Of a DNA stretch of 64,000 nucleotides, positions 18,201 through 24,130 are shown in pieces. The stretch spans positions 1-64,000 of the forward strand of contig NZ_JAMGBG010000041.1 in NCBI RefSeq assembly GCF_023516595.1, in the 5' to 3' direction. The stretch is from Streptomyces neyagawaensis. Its GTDB lineage: Bacteria; Actinomycetota; Actinomycetes; Streptomycetales; Streptomycetaceae. A model generated the notes under the pieces. It saw only the letters and a program-made list of their open reading frames with translations, was not told where the DNA came from and searched no databases. Position numbers and translations under genes: made by a program. Positions within the stretch are counted from its first letter, which is position 1, and each line of letters opens with the position of its first letter.

Positions 18201-19149
18201 CCTCACCGGCTACGGCTACGACGTCCTGCGAGAGGCGGCCCCCACGGCGACCCCGAGCGCAGCGGCCCTGAGCGCAGCGGCCCTGAGCGCAACGCCCCCG
18301 AGCGCCGCGGCCCCCGGCGCGCTCACCACCGGCCATGCCACGACCACCGTCGCCGTCGTGAAGACCGTGCACGCGGCGCTCGCGGCGACCGGCCGGGACC
18401 TCGCCGGTCTGACCCTCGCGGTCGTCGGCTGCGGTTCCATCGGCACGTCGTCGCTCCGGCTGCTGCTGGCCCGCAGCCCCCGCCCGCCGGCCCGGCTGAT
18501 CCTCTGCGACCTGCCGGGCAGCGCCCCACGGCTGCGCCGTCTCGCCGCCGAGCTGTCGGCGGACCGCCCCGGCACGGCCGTACAGGTCCTGGAGTCCACC
18601 GGCACCCCCGCGGGCCTGCCGGCCGAGCTGTACGAGGAGGCCGATGTCGTCGTCACCGCGGTGAGCGGCCCCACGGCACTCCTGGACGTCGACCGGCTCC
18701 GGCCCGGCACGATCGTCGTGGACGACTCCTTCCCGCACTGCTTCGACACCGCGCGGGCCCTGGAGCGGATGCGGCGCGAACGGGACGTGTTGCTCGTCGG
18801 GGGCGGACTGCTCGCCCTGGGGGCCACCGAGACCCGGCTGTCCCCCGACCTCCCGCCACTCGCGCGCACCGGCCCGGCACGGGGCACACAGTTCCAGCCC
18901 CATCTGCCCGGCACCCTCGCGTCCTGCCGTCTGGAGTCGCTGCTCCACGCCCACCACGACGGCTCGGAACTCCCCCCGATCCACGGCCTGGTGGACCTCC
19001 CCCACGCCCTGGCCCACTGGGACGCCGCCGAGTCGGCCGGGGTCACCGCCGCGCCCCTGCATCTCCTCGACCACGTGATCCCGGAGGCCACCCTGAAGGC
19101 CCTGCCACGCCCCCGGACCCGGCCCCTGCCCAGGCCCCGGCGGCCCTGA
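6202..19149 (+). CDS. Hybrid PKS-NRPS: FAAL-ACP-KS-AT-KR-ACP-C-A-PCP-C-AAR-like reductase
   Basis: A 4315-residue assembly line. FAAL (about 20-600; FSSGSTGSPKG at 165, FHDMGLIG at 209) should activate a fatty acid. ACP1 carries S688. KS has C947, H1082 and H1121. AT has GHSVGE with S1420 and HAFH at 1520, typical of malonyl-CoA. KR has TGGAGGLG near 1941 and Y2081/N2085; no DH or ER is seen. ACP2 carries S2235. C1 has an intact HHAAADG at 2444. The A domain (about 2788-3340) has YVIFTSGSTG at 2964 and K3331. PCP carries S3391. C2 has HHLIGDG at 3596. Residues 3920-4315 form an AAR-like reductase (GCGSIG at 4076, TTGH at 4042, C4242). Predicted chain: beta-hydroxyacyl-aminoacyl thioester, possibly released as an aldehyde. 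GTG start. No tailoring gene, PPTase or thioesterase adjoins it. Architecture is firm; A specificity and release mode are inferred. Confidence 0.93.
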   Translation: MERSNEGLNGGASAETLLDVLLGAAREAPERTVVHVRADGGEHTVTFAGLRDDALRVAGGLIEAGVTAGTPLPLVADRGEDFQPMFWGALAAGAVPVPLAPEPRRVGPVWELLGRPPVVVDASTAPLLGELGASVVALPLDALREGRPLRRPHRPAPDDVAFLQFSSGSTGSPKGVELTHAGVLANLRQIRTAMAITGDDVIATWMPYFHDMGLIGTHLVPMAARVRQIRVEPLSFAKRPALWLEAAARHRATLLSAANFALDLAVRRIPAATLAGLDLSHVRLLLVGAEPIAPRVWRAFQAHTAPAGLDPRAPLPVYGLAEATLAVTVPPLGERAEPVVLDRAALSRGRAVETAPGTHAVELMDLGLPVEGCEVRITGTVGDSEGEGEVESDGGAGNAEGARDARDSRDVRDVRDVRSVRDVRSVRGVLGESRVGHVEVRGPQVGRGYHRAPGASAEAFGDDGWLRTGDLGFLRGGRLVVTGRHKDVVFVNGRTFHASDLEEAVAATPGLPSGTTAAVVGSTDPDGGGERVVAFVRWARPPATTAAPVLRAAAGRLREALGHDDVRVLPLPPAAFPRTTSGKLRRGALRERFEAGGFAAVEERWGDTATGSAGTAGEPGEGGGAGSTGEAGEHRGGGEAKGAVSVAGAPRSVRDVREAVRGVWARVLERPEGEIGLHERFFDLGGSSLKAMAVLAELEDTFAVTVEPRALRDHDTVAGLAGYLVEAVVEPGSRSVAVTGSDTGTGAVAGSAAETGPVTETDTASAAVPRGRRDRSRGGGVSSGAVAVLSVACRFPGVGSPEEFWELLAAGGDTVGAVPEDRWGNGPLPSTRFGSFLPEPAAFDADFFGMDDAEARATDPQARIFLELAHEALERAGYAGPRRAGRRVGVFAATGDSGYREVLAEAAAGDLARHPAALTGNLPNLIAARVSQVLDLTGPALAVDTACSSALVALHLARRSLAAGECDLAVVGGVNLGLTGTGHRLLEATGALSPTGRCRAFDTDADGFVPGEGGAALVLARLDEARAADDPVLALVRGTAVNNDGRSLGLLAPTPRGQREVIARAYAECGVDPAAVSYVEAHGTGTPIGDPVEARSLGQAFPPRPDGLPRRLGSVKANLGHLLNAAGMPALVKVVLALTHRRLPPTPHAARPAPFLAHTAPGFRLVTEPEPWTTPDGGPLTAGVNAFGFGGTNAHAILEEAPDTTGRRDCGEVGCRAGGEAGCRTCGEVGRSGHGRPVGAAVDVSGPCLLTLSARSPGALRAAVAELAAHLRARPELPEADVCATVGTARDDAPYRLAVVADGDLLQRLEAAARAGEAEPTRARPRTVFVLPGQGAQRPAVARALYESAPAFRDTLDEASALVGRVLGRSLTTWCLDEHVSPEALARTEVAQPLLVAFGAALSAQLGAWGVRPDAVVGHSVGEITAAHLAGVLPLPDALAFAAERGRLIGELAAPGAMAAVRGDEDTVAPVIAASDGELCVAAVNSPTQLVIAGTSDAVDRAIATLTARGVAARRLRVSHAFHSPLLEPVLDPLGNAAKALTVLPATVPMLSTVSGQWGPELTPEYWRDHAARPVRFGAAVARLLDEGYDTFVELGPGDTLSGPVRAIAAARPGEVAGTRVGAGAEFHEFPSSSSGVAYLPALSPAPSVAPDGGSAGSSDARSLLETVGRLWTRGTPLSPTVPARGPVGNRRVPVPTYPFQRRRYWPERLDSPPAPHATPPSHDLDGGPVPRPLLWRDAPLLAAPDPRVVRLAGADTALARALADRLTEQGVTVLGPDDNSPSGPNAPETLVWFAEDTTESATATTTTTDAIASLRGVLALFDTAPARLLLVTEDAYTTGSGDTPGRARPVGALLHGFALALPDEHPALSSRGVDLSSGDPLAARLQSLERELYAADTPGSAVGTVAWRASRRLARTPVASTGTTRTTADVLPPNGTYLITGGAGGLGSALARDLAEHGAPDLVLTGRTPTPPRALLAELRALGARARYQAADVSDARALDDLVAGLPPLDGVFHAAGTARPGSLRGKSDDEIEETLAAKVHGTVLLAEALRRYGHDTAVRVAFSSVSSVLPGLSGALGDYAAANAFLDAFTTAEHAAGRPWRTIALGPVSDTGLASGPRAEDRLRVRGLAPMPVRAALTALRTALTLDAPHILVTGTTEPTPTPTPDATQSSTPASAPVPAPTPTPAPTSSATSASGTAPAITALLRRLLAEALHRSPEDIAEDAPFLGLGLDSLSAVDLARRLERELGRQLPATLLFEYRTIGELAAHLATGTPTTAPPALPAAPPTTGSTTGSGAESGAEDGLLPLTPLQLAFHTSASLHEGVTAYGYVRQTVSGPLDPALLGRALAHLALRHPLLRMRLTGDGGARPRQYTAPAEVPTAHGSGPAWYEIRQVPAGPRALADLEQALCNRPFDLTTEDPVRAVLVPDQEDAHLTHLLLVVHHAAADGYSLKVLSEDLWSLYTTLARGTGGTPELPPASGEFGDYVAALTVERHSPAFERDQRYWRDRLTTHLSAPSTASAAPAPALPYDGDPDAPPVPPLVHHRTEIDEEVTSALREVAARHEVSLFHLLLAAYGRCLARWSGRPEVAVNVARARREVALAGVDRLVGPLADTLPVFVTVGPDEPVTALAGRVREIWREAEAHATLGSADLARLLGEVRPATGPAPRTVAEAGFSFARFPVVHGPDWPVTVTPTAAATATAATRLGLLCWEADASLRLSWNHPARLFRPETVRGLADGYVSELRAVAAGSREPAVAYAPHRQPARPASGPVAPAAPAAQPAGGGQPGIVDRLCARFRATPEAVAVHTGDSTLTYGALDIASATLAAGLRAHGVRPGDLVGLLTEPGGTATVTGVVGILRAGAGWVPLDATHPVARHRDQLARTGVGVLVCDPANHEAAARLGGVVPVATTEAPSRPVAAGEVPSPLPGGAATDLLGSAPYDPDSAPYDPEAVAHDPDAVAYVIFTSGSTGRPKAVPVTHRSMANYLDWALATFGYGPADRLAQTASVCFDASVRQLLAPLLVGASVHTVSRDLLRDPEALLDRVVADRITVWSSVPTLWERLLTAAEERVRREGAAPPDLSALRWVHVGGEALPAAHVRRWFDLLDATATPTHTLGVPGIPGVPDAPRVRHRVANLYGPTEATINATCHIIDTRPADDVRHLPIGRPIAGTELAVVDADGRACAPEEAGELLIAGTGLTPGYLGDPHLTAAAFTERDGRRWYRSGDRVRRTADGVLEFLGRLDDQVKVRGHRVELGEVEAALLAHPGLARAAVLLREGRLVAYVEPRAGAPEPDAREVRAFLSRTLPPYMLPARIHALAALPLTGTGKIDRNRLAPPPDHDTPAPGRTAHRTPPVTPTERLLARAWSQLLDVPEVFREDDFFVLGGDSLTVLELFSRLRDDHRLLPRPTTVYTHRTLGALAAAIDTADETAAATALPVAGPGPAAPTSPTTPVTPYPLTPSQRGFLLADALAAGAPGGSGGTGGSVDSAWLARFRIRGPLRPELFQRAVDVLVARHPMLRTVFPAGARPPVQQELPDTLRLPVETEALSEPGLLELRIAEEARRRFEPWAWPLLRLRLFTVADDEHVLVVHAHHLIGDGYSAALLTRELLTVHDRFAAGLSDGLEPLRSTFRDHVELRATRRRAPSRAPGAADHLARHEAPYTPPVLRASRQPADGTGASPGLRTPGFHTTGFTLDADRAGALRRLARTAGTTPYAPFLTAYHRALVGLTGHRDLVLGLAVTGRDDSVPDAHRVFGPFAEAVAVRPPVHGEVPGPFVEDLRRVAAEAVAARTAGPLDLRTDDGLPRTAQFFFTFLDFGSLGAPAGTALTVLPDDTDTALAPPPVGTDVLLAVRPSGDGVRVTVRASAGALTEEELAVFAGGLRRELEDSAPLDAALIGYLPAPRDLAAYAGLPPHAVPGREQLRALLFPDGRPRLLETTTTSLGTSGFLALPVFADELTALATPDDRSSLAARTARAVEHALALGARSVSLAGVIPALTGYGYDVLREAAPTATPSAAALSAAALSATPPSAAAPGALTTGHATTTVAVVKTVHAALAATGRDLAGLTLAVVGCGSIGTSSLRLLLARSPRPPARLILCDLPGSAPRLRRLAAELSADRPGTAVQVLESTGTPAGLPAELYEEADVVVTAVSGPTALLDVDRLRPGTIVVDDSFPHCFDTARALERMRRERDVLLVGGGLLALGATETRLSPDLPPLARTGPARGTQFQPHLPGTLASCRLESLLHAHHDGSELPPIHGLVDLPHALAHWDAAESAGVTAAPLHLLDHVIPEATLKALPRPRTRPLPRPRRP
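7409..7485 (+). repeat. Short tandem repeats inside the FAAL coding region
   Basis: Imperfect copies of GTGACGTCC and GTTCCGTCC run head to tail and encode a charged stretch built from RDVRDVRSVRDVRSV. They lie in the region before the C-terminal subdomain of the FAAL, in what is probably a surface loop. The repeat keeps the frame. It looks like replication slippage tolerated in a linker. Confidence 0.7.
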
Positions 19150-19174
19150 TCCCGGTCGGCCGGCCCCACATGGC

Positions 19175-19209
19175 GACGCCCGGCCGGGGGAGTTCCCCGG
19201 CCGGGCGTC
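19175..19209. terminator. Strong hairpin ending the PKS-NRPS gene
   Basis: A perfect 15-bp stem (arms 19175-19189 and 19195-19209) with a 5-nt loop. It lies between the stop of the PKS-NRPS gene and the stop of the convergent secreted protein gene, so it can serve both strands. Confidence 0.8.
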
Positions 19210-19228
19210 CGTCGGTGGTCGCGCGGGT

Positions 19229-21208
19229 TCAGCGCACGACGACCCCGGCGGTCGTGGCGGACCCGTTGGTCCAGCCGTACCGCTTGGCCGTCACCTTCAC
19301 CGTGATCTTGTGGCCCCTGTCTGCCTTGACCAGGACGTACGTCGACTTCGTGGCGCCCGTGATGGTCGCGCCGTCACGCTTCCAGGAGTACGTGTAGGTG
19401 GTGGCGGCCGGTGACCAGGTGCCGTGGGCGGCGGTGAGCTTGTAGCCGACCTTGGCGGTGCCGGTGACGGCGGGTGCCGTGGCGGCCTTCAGGGCGGGGC
19501 CGACGGCGACGGTGACGGCCGGGGACGTGGAGGTGGCGGACCCGGCGCCGTTGCTGACCTTGGCGCGGCAGGACACCTGGTGCTTGTAGTCGGCGGAGGT
19601 CAGGGTGCGGGACTTGCCGGTGGCGCCGGTGATGGCCGTGCCGTCCCGGAGCCAGGACCAGGCGACGGTGGTGTTGTAGCCGGTCCAGGCGGCGCCGCAG
19701 GTGACCTTGGAGCCGGTGCGGGCGGTGCCGCTGACGGCGGCCTTGGCGGTGACCTTCGGCTTGGTCAGCAGGGTCTGGGACTGGGCGGACAGCTGGGAGG
19801 TGAAGTCGCCGGGGGAGATGTCGACCGCCTTGCGGAAGACGACGGTGGCCCTGCCGTCGGGGCCCGCGGTGACCTCGCCGGAGAGGGCGTTCGCGTCGGG
19901 GACCGCGGGGACGGGCGCGCTGTTGAGGGCGGTCGCCGCGCTCCAGGTGCCGCCGGCCGGGCGGACGGCCCACTCCAGGTAGTTGTCGTTGCCGTTGTCG
20001 ATGCTCGGCGTCTGCGGCCAGACGACCTGGACGGTGCCGTCGGCCCCTATGGACGCGGAGACGTCCCACTTCACATAGCCGGTGGACAGCGTCTTCGGCG
20101 CCGACCATGTGCCGGTGCTGGCGGTCCGGGTGACGGTCCGTACGACGGGGGTTCCGGCCGTGGAACTCCAACCGGCCCACACATAGGTGAGGTCACCGTT
20201 GGGTGCGGTGAGCGGCTCGCTCTCGTCGCTGGGGTCGATGGCGGCGACCGCGGTCTGCGGAGCGCCCCACCCACCGGACACAGAGGTCCGCGTGGTGGAC
20301 TTGAGGGCGGTGGTTCCACCGGCGTCGGCCCGCCACAACACGGTGGTGGCGCCCTTGGCGTCCATCGTGACGCGCACGGTGCCGCCCGTGCCGGCGGTGC
20401 CGGGCAGCGGGGCGGCGGCGCTCCAGGCGCCGCCCGCCGAGGCGCGGGTGGCGGTGTGGACGGTGTGGGCGTCCTCGCCCTCCTCGGGGACCTGGTCGTA
20501 GACGTCCCAGACGGCGGTGGCCTCGCCGTCGGGGGCGACGGCGAGGGCGAGGTCGTAGACGGACCCGGTGGTGATGTGGGCCAGCGGCTTCGCGGTGGAC
20601 CAGGTGGTGGCGCCGGGGGCGCGGGTGGCGGTCATGACGTCGTAGTCGGCGAAGTCGCCGTGGGCCCACACGGCGGTGAGGGTGCCGTCGGCCGCGGCGG
20701 CGAGCCGGGGCAGCCCCAGGTACACGCCGGTGGTCGTCGCGATCGGCGCGGGTGCGGACCACGTGGCCTGGGCGGGGCTCCAGGTGGCGGCCAGCGCGGT
20801 CGGGTCGCCGTCCGCGCCGCCCCCGTCCAGCCAGGTCACCACGGCCTGCCCGGTGGACGTCACCGTCAGCTCGACGAGGGAGCCCTTGGACCGGCCCGTG
20901 GCCAGCGTGTGCGGGGCGCCCCAGGTGCTGCCGCCTGCCGCCTTCACCGCGACCTCGAAGTCCCAGGTGCTTGCGCCGGCGGCGCGGTTCCGCCACAACG
21001 CGAACGCCGTGCCGTCACCGGCCGTCCGGACGGCGATCAGCGACTGCTGCCCGTCCGACCCGGTCAGCGCGGCGGCACTGCTCCAGGGCCCGGCCACCCC
21101 GGTGTACGCGGCGGCGCTCGCCGTGCCCCCGGCCCCCAGCGTCATCGCGACGACCGCCGCGACGACCGCCGTACCGACGGCCCCCGGCCTCCACACCCTC
21201 ACTGCCAC
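19229..21208 (-). CDS. Secreted beta-propeller-like protein with two C-terminal Ig-like domains
   Basis: A 659-residue exported protein. Residues 1-34 are a signal peptide (AVVAAVVAMTLGAGGTASAAA). Residues 40-440 contain seven or eight repeats of about 50 residues, each with a phrase like ATAVW, TTVLW or LTYVW and then W-S/G-A-P, as in WSAPKTLS, which suggests a beta-propeller. Two Ig-like repeats follow, each with a pattern like YSWKRDGATITGAT and a closing line such as LVKADRGHKITVKV; the first has a Cys pair. No catalytic motif is seen; it may bind carbohydrate or another surface. Start is GTG at 21208 with AGGAG upstream. It diverges from the xylanase gene and could be controlled with it, but the sequence does not prove this. 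Confidence 0.78.
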   Translation of the reverse strand: MAVRVWRPGAVGTAVVAAVVAMTLGAGGTASAAAYTGVAGPWSSAAALTGSDGQQSLIAVRTAGDGTAFALWRNRAAGASTWDFEVAVKAAGGSTWGAPHTLATGRSKGSLVELTVTSTGQAVVTWLDGGGADGDPTALAATWSPAQATWSAPAPIATTTGVYLGLPRLAAAADGTLTAVWAHGDFADYDVMTATRAPGATTWSTAKPLAHITTGSVYDLALAVAPDGEATAVWDVYDQVPEEGEDAHTVHTATRASAGGAWSAAAPLPGTAGTGGTVRVTMDAKGATTVLWRADAGGTTALKSTTRTSVSGGWGAPQTAVAAIDPSDESEPLTAPNGDLTYVWAGWSSTAGTPVVRTVTRTASTGTWSAPKTLSTGYVKWDVSASIGADGTVQVVWPQTPSIDNGNDNYLEWAVRPAGGTWSAATALNSAPVPAVPDANALSGEVTAGPDGRATVVFRKAVDISPGDFTSQLSAQSQTLLTKPKVTAKAAVSGTARTGSKVTCGAAWTGYNTTVAWSWLRDGTAITGATGKSRTLTSADYKHQVSCRAKVSNGAGSATSTSPAVTVAVGPALKAATAPAVTGTAKVGYKLTAAHGTWSPAATTYTYSWKRDGATITGATKSTYVLVKADRGHKITVKVTAKRYGWTNGSATTAGVVVR

Positions 21209-21320
21209 GACGGCTCCTGTTCTGCGGGCACGCTCGTGTGCCCGGTACGCGTACGCGAACTCGGCGTGGGGGGAGCCCGACCCGGGCGCGGGTGCGCGAA
21301 AAACGATGGGGATGCGCTGC

Positions 21321-21343
21321 CCTGCCGCAGGTCACGGCAGGGA
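21321..21343. promoter_or_regulatory. Perfect 8-bp inverted repeat in a divergent spacer
   Basis: CCCTGCCG and CGGCAGGG are separated by 7 nt, within the 330-bp spacer between the propeller protein (start 21208) and the xylanase (start 21539). A smaller repeat, CGGGG then CCCCG, follows at 21377-21390. Either may be an operator or leader hairpin. I cannot match them to a known regulator. Confidence 0.4.
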
Positions 21344-21538
21344 TGACGCTACATGTCGTCCCGTCGGCCAAGTCCCCGGGGTGATCCCCGAAGCGGTCAA
21401 GGTTCCGTATCCCGCCGCCCGGCACGGGGCCCCGGCTCGACGAAAAACCTCCCCGGGCTCGGCAACCTTTTGTGTCCGCGGCGTCGACTGGCGGATGTCC
21501 CGGGGCCGAGGCCCCCACCGCGCCAGAAGGACGATCCG

Positions 21539-23971
21539 TTGCCAGATCAGCACCGTTCCCATCGCCGCCGCCCGGCGACCCGCCACGTGCTCGCCGCCGC
21601 CCTGGTCCTCGCCACCGCGGGTGCCGCCGTCCCGCTGGTCGCCCAAGCCGCCCGCACGCCGGAGCCCTCCAAGCCGACCGTGCTCGCCGAGGGTGCGGCG
21701 GCGAACGGCCGCTACTTCGGTACGGCGGTGGCCGCGGACAGGCTCGGCGACGCGACGTACTCCGCCCTCCTCGACCGGGAATTCGACATGGTCACCCCGG
21801 AGAACGAGATGAAGTGGGACGCCGTCGAACCCTCCCGCGGGTCGTTCGACTTCGCCCGCGCCGACCGGATCGTCAGCCACGCCATCGCGCACGGTCAGCG
21901 CCTGCGCGGCCACACCCTGGTGTGGCATTCCCAACTGCCCGGCTGGGTCGGCGGCATCCGCGACGCCGCCACCCTGCGCGCGGTGATGAACAACCACATC
22001 ACCACCACGATGAGCCACTTCAAGGGCAGGATCTACGCCTGGGACGTCGTCAACGAGGCCTTCGCCGACGGCGGCAGCGGCGGGCACCGCGGCTCCGTGT
22101 TCCAGGACGTGCTGGGCGACGGCTTCATCGAGGATGCCTTCCGCACCGCGCGGAAGGCCGACCCCGCGGCCAAGCTCTGCTACAACGACTACAACATCGA
22201 GAACTGGTCCGACGCCAAGACCCAGGGCGTCTACCGGATGGTCAAGGACTTCAAGTCCCGCGGTGTCCCCATCGACTGCGTCGGCTTCCAGAGCCACTTC
22301 GGCGCCGGCGGCCCGCCGACGAACTTCCGGACCACCCTGTCCGAGTTCGCGGCGCTCGGCGTGGACGTCCAGATCACCGAACTGGACATCGCCCAGGCGC
22401 CCGCCACCGCGTACACCGACACCGTCAAGGCATGCCTGGCCGTGGACCGCTGCAAGGGCATCACGGTCTGGGGCATCCGCGACAGCGACTCCTGGCGCAC
22501 CGGTGAGAACGCGCTGCTGTTCGACGGCGGCGGCAAGAAGAAGCCCGCGTACAGCGCGGTGCTCAAGGCCCTGGGCGGCGGCAGCGGCGGGAGCACACCG
22601 AGCGGGGGCATCACCTCCGGCGCCGTCTACACGCTCTCCGACGTCGCCGCCAAACGGGTTCTCGACAAGCCCGCCGGGAAGAACGGCAACGCGACCCCGC
22701 TGCGGATCTGGGACGCCCGCGGCACCTCCCACCAGCAGTGGCGCGCCGACCGGAACCCGGACGGCTCGTACACCCTGACCAACATCGCCAGCGGCCGGGT
22801 CCTGGACGAGCCGGGCGACCGGACCGGCAACGGGACGAGGACGCAGCTCTGGGACGCCAACGGCGGTGCCAACCAGCACTGGCGGGCGCGCCGGAACAGC
22901 GACGGCTCGTACACCCTGACCAACGTCGCCAGCGGCCGCGTACTGGAAACCCCCCGCGGCCGGACCGCCAACGGGACCCCCGTGCGGATCTGGGACTCCA
23001 ACGGAGGCGCCCACCAGCACTGGAAGTTCAGCCCGGCCTCGACCAAGGGCGGCACCTGCGCCCTTCCGTCGACCTACCGGTGGACCTCGACGGGTCCGCT
23101 GGCGCAGCCGTCCAACGGCTGGGTCGCGCTGAAGGACTTCACCACCGTGACGTACCAGGGCAAGCACCTCGTCTACGGGACGACCGCTTCGGCGTCGGGA
23201 TGGGGCTCGATGGCGTTCGCCCCCTTCACCAACTGGTCCGACATGGGCTCGGCCGCCCAGAAGGGCATGAGCCAGGGCGCGGTGGCGCCCAAGCTGTTCT
23301 ACTTCGCGCCCAAGAAGACCTGGGTACTGGTCTCCAACGGGTGGGGCACCGCCTGGACCTTCACCTACCGCACGTCCAGCGACCCCACCGACCCGAGCGG
23401 CTGGTCCGCGCCGAAGCCGCTGTTCACCGGCAGCCTCCCCGCCGGCTCCGAGGGCGGCCCGATCGACCCGACCGTGATCGCCGACAGCAAGAACATGTAC
23501 CTGTTCTTCGCCGACGACAACGGCGGCATCTACCGGTCGACGATCCCGCTCGGGAACTTCCCCGGCAGCTTCGGCTCGTCGTACACCAAGATCATGAGCG
23601 ACACGAAGGCCAGGCTGTTCGAGGCGCCGGAGGTCTACAAGGTCAAGGGCCGGAACCAGTACCTGATGATCGTCGAGGCCATGGGGGCGGGCGGACGCTA
23701 CTTCCGCTCCTTCACCGCCTCCAGCCTGAGCGGCACCTGGACCCCGCAGGCCGACAGCGAGAGCAGCCCCTTCGCGGGCAAGGCCAACAGCGGTGCCACC
23801 TGGACCAACGACATCAGCCACGGTGACCTGGTCCGCGACAACCCCGACCAGACCATGACCGTCGACCCCTGCGATCTGCGGTTCCTCTACCAGGGCAGGA
23901 ACCCGGCGTCGGACGGCACCGACTACCCGAAGCTGCCGTACCGGCCGGGCGTCCTCACCCTGCGGCGCTGA
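21539..23971 (+). CDS. Secreted GH10 endo-xylanase / CBM13 / GH62 arabinofuranosidase fusion
   Basis: An 810-residue two-enzyme protein for arabinoxylan. An Arg-rich signal peptide (RHVLAAALVLATAGAAVPLV) is followed by a GH10 xylanase (about 50-345) with acid/base E173 (DVVNEAF) and nucleophile E281 (ITELDI). A Gly/Ser linker leads to a ricin-type CBM13 (about 358-500) with three repeats holding QQW, QHW and QHW. The C-terminal domain (about 505-810) reads as GH62 alpha-L-arabinofuranosidase, with SEGGPIDPTVI and FEAPEVYK. The GH10 part would cut the xylan backbone and GH62 remove arabinose side groups. The frame has no ATG near the signal peptide: TTG at 21539 sits 8 nt after AGAAGGA and is the best start. 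A hairpin ends the gene. Domain calls are strong; which order of hydrolysis matters is unknown. Confidence 0.9.
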   Translation: MPDQHRSHRRRPATRHVLAAALVLATAGAAVPLVAQAARTPEPSKPTVLAEGAAANGRYFGTAVAADRLGDATYSALLDREFDMVTPENEMKWDAVEPSRGSFDFARADRIVSHAIAHGQRLRGHTLVWHSQLPGWVGGIRDAATLRAVMNNHITTTMSHFKGRIYAWDVVNEAFADGGSGGHRGSVFQDVLGDGFIEDAFRTARKADPAAKLCYNDYNIENWSDAKTQGVYRMVKDFKSRGVPIDCVGFQSHFGAGGPPTNFRTTLSEFAALGVDVQITELDIAQAPATAYTDTVKACLAVDRCKGITVWGIRDSDSWRTGENALLFDGGGKKKPAYSAVLKALGGGSGGSTPSGGITSGAVYTLSDVAAKRVLDKPAGKNGNATPLRIWDARGTSHQQWRADRNPDGSYTLTNIASGRVLDEPGDRTGNGTRTQLWDANGGANQHWRARRNSDGSYTLTNVASGRVLETPRGRTANGTPVRIWDSNGGAHQHWKFSPASTKGGTCALPSTYRWTSTGPLAQPSNGWVALKDFTTVTYQGKHLVYGTTASASGWGSMAFAPFTNWSDMGSAAQKGMSQGAVAPKLFYFAPKKTWVLVSNGWGTAWTFTYRTSSDPTDPSGWSAPKPLFTGSLPAGSEGGPIDPTVIADSKNMYLFFADDNGGIYRSTIPLGNFPGSFGSSYTKIMSDTKARLFEAPEVYKVKGRNQYLMIVEAMGAGGRYFRSFTASSLSGTWTPQADSESSPFAGKANSGATWTNDISHGDLVRDNPDQTMTVDPCDLRFLYQGRNPASDGTDYPKLPYRPGVLTLRR

Positions 23972-24015
23972 CCCGCCCGGCCCACGGTGATCCCCCGGCC
24001 GTGACCCACCGCCCC

Positions 24016-24048
24016 GAGAACCCCAGCCGCGCGTCGGCCGGGGTTCTC
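24016..24048 (+). terminator. Hairpin after the xylanase gene
   Basis: Arms GAGAACCCC (24016-24024) and GGGGTTCTC (24040-24048), with GCC/GGC extending the stem inward after one mismatch. It lies 45 bp past the xylanase stop, between convergent genes. Confidence 0.65.
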
Positions 24049-24130
24049 CCTTCTCCGGGGCCCGAGCCCGCGACCCGCCGGGGCCGCCCCGCGATTCTCC
24101 GGCGCCGCGCCACGGGATCAGTGCCGGCCG

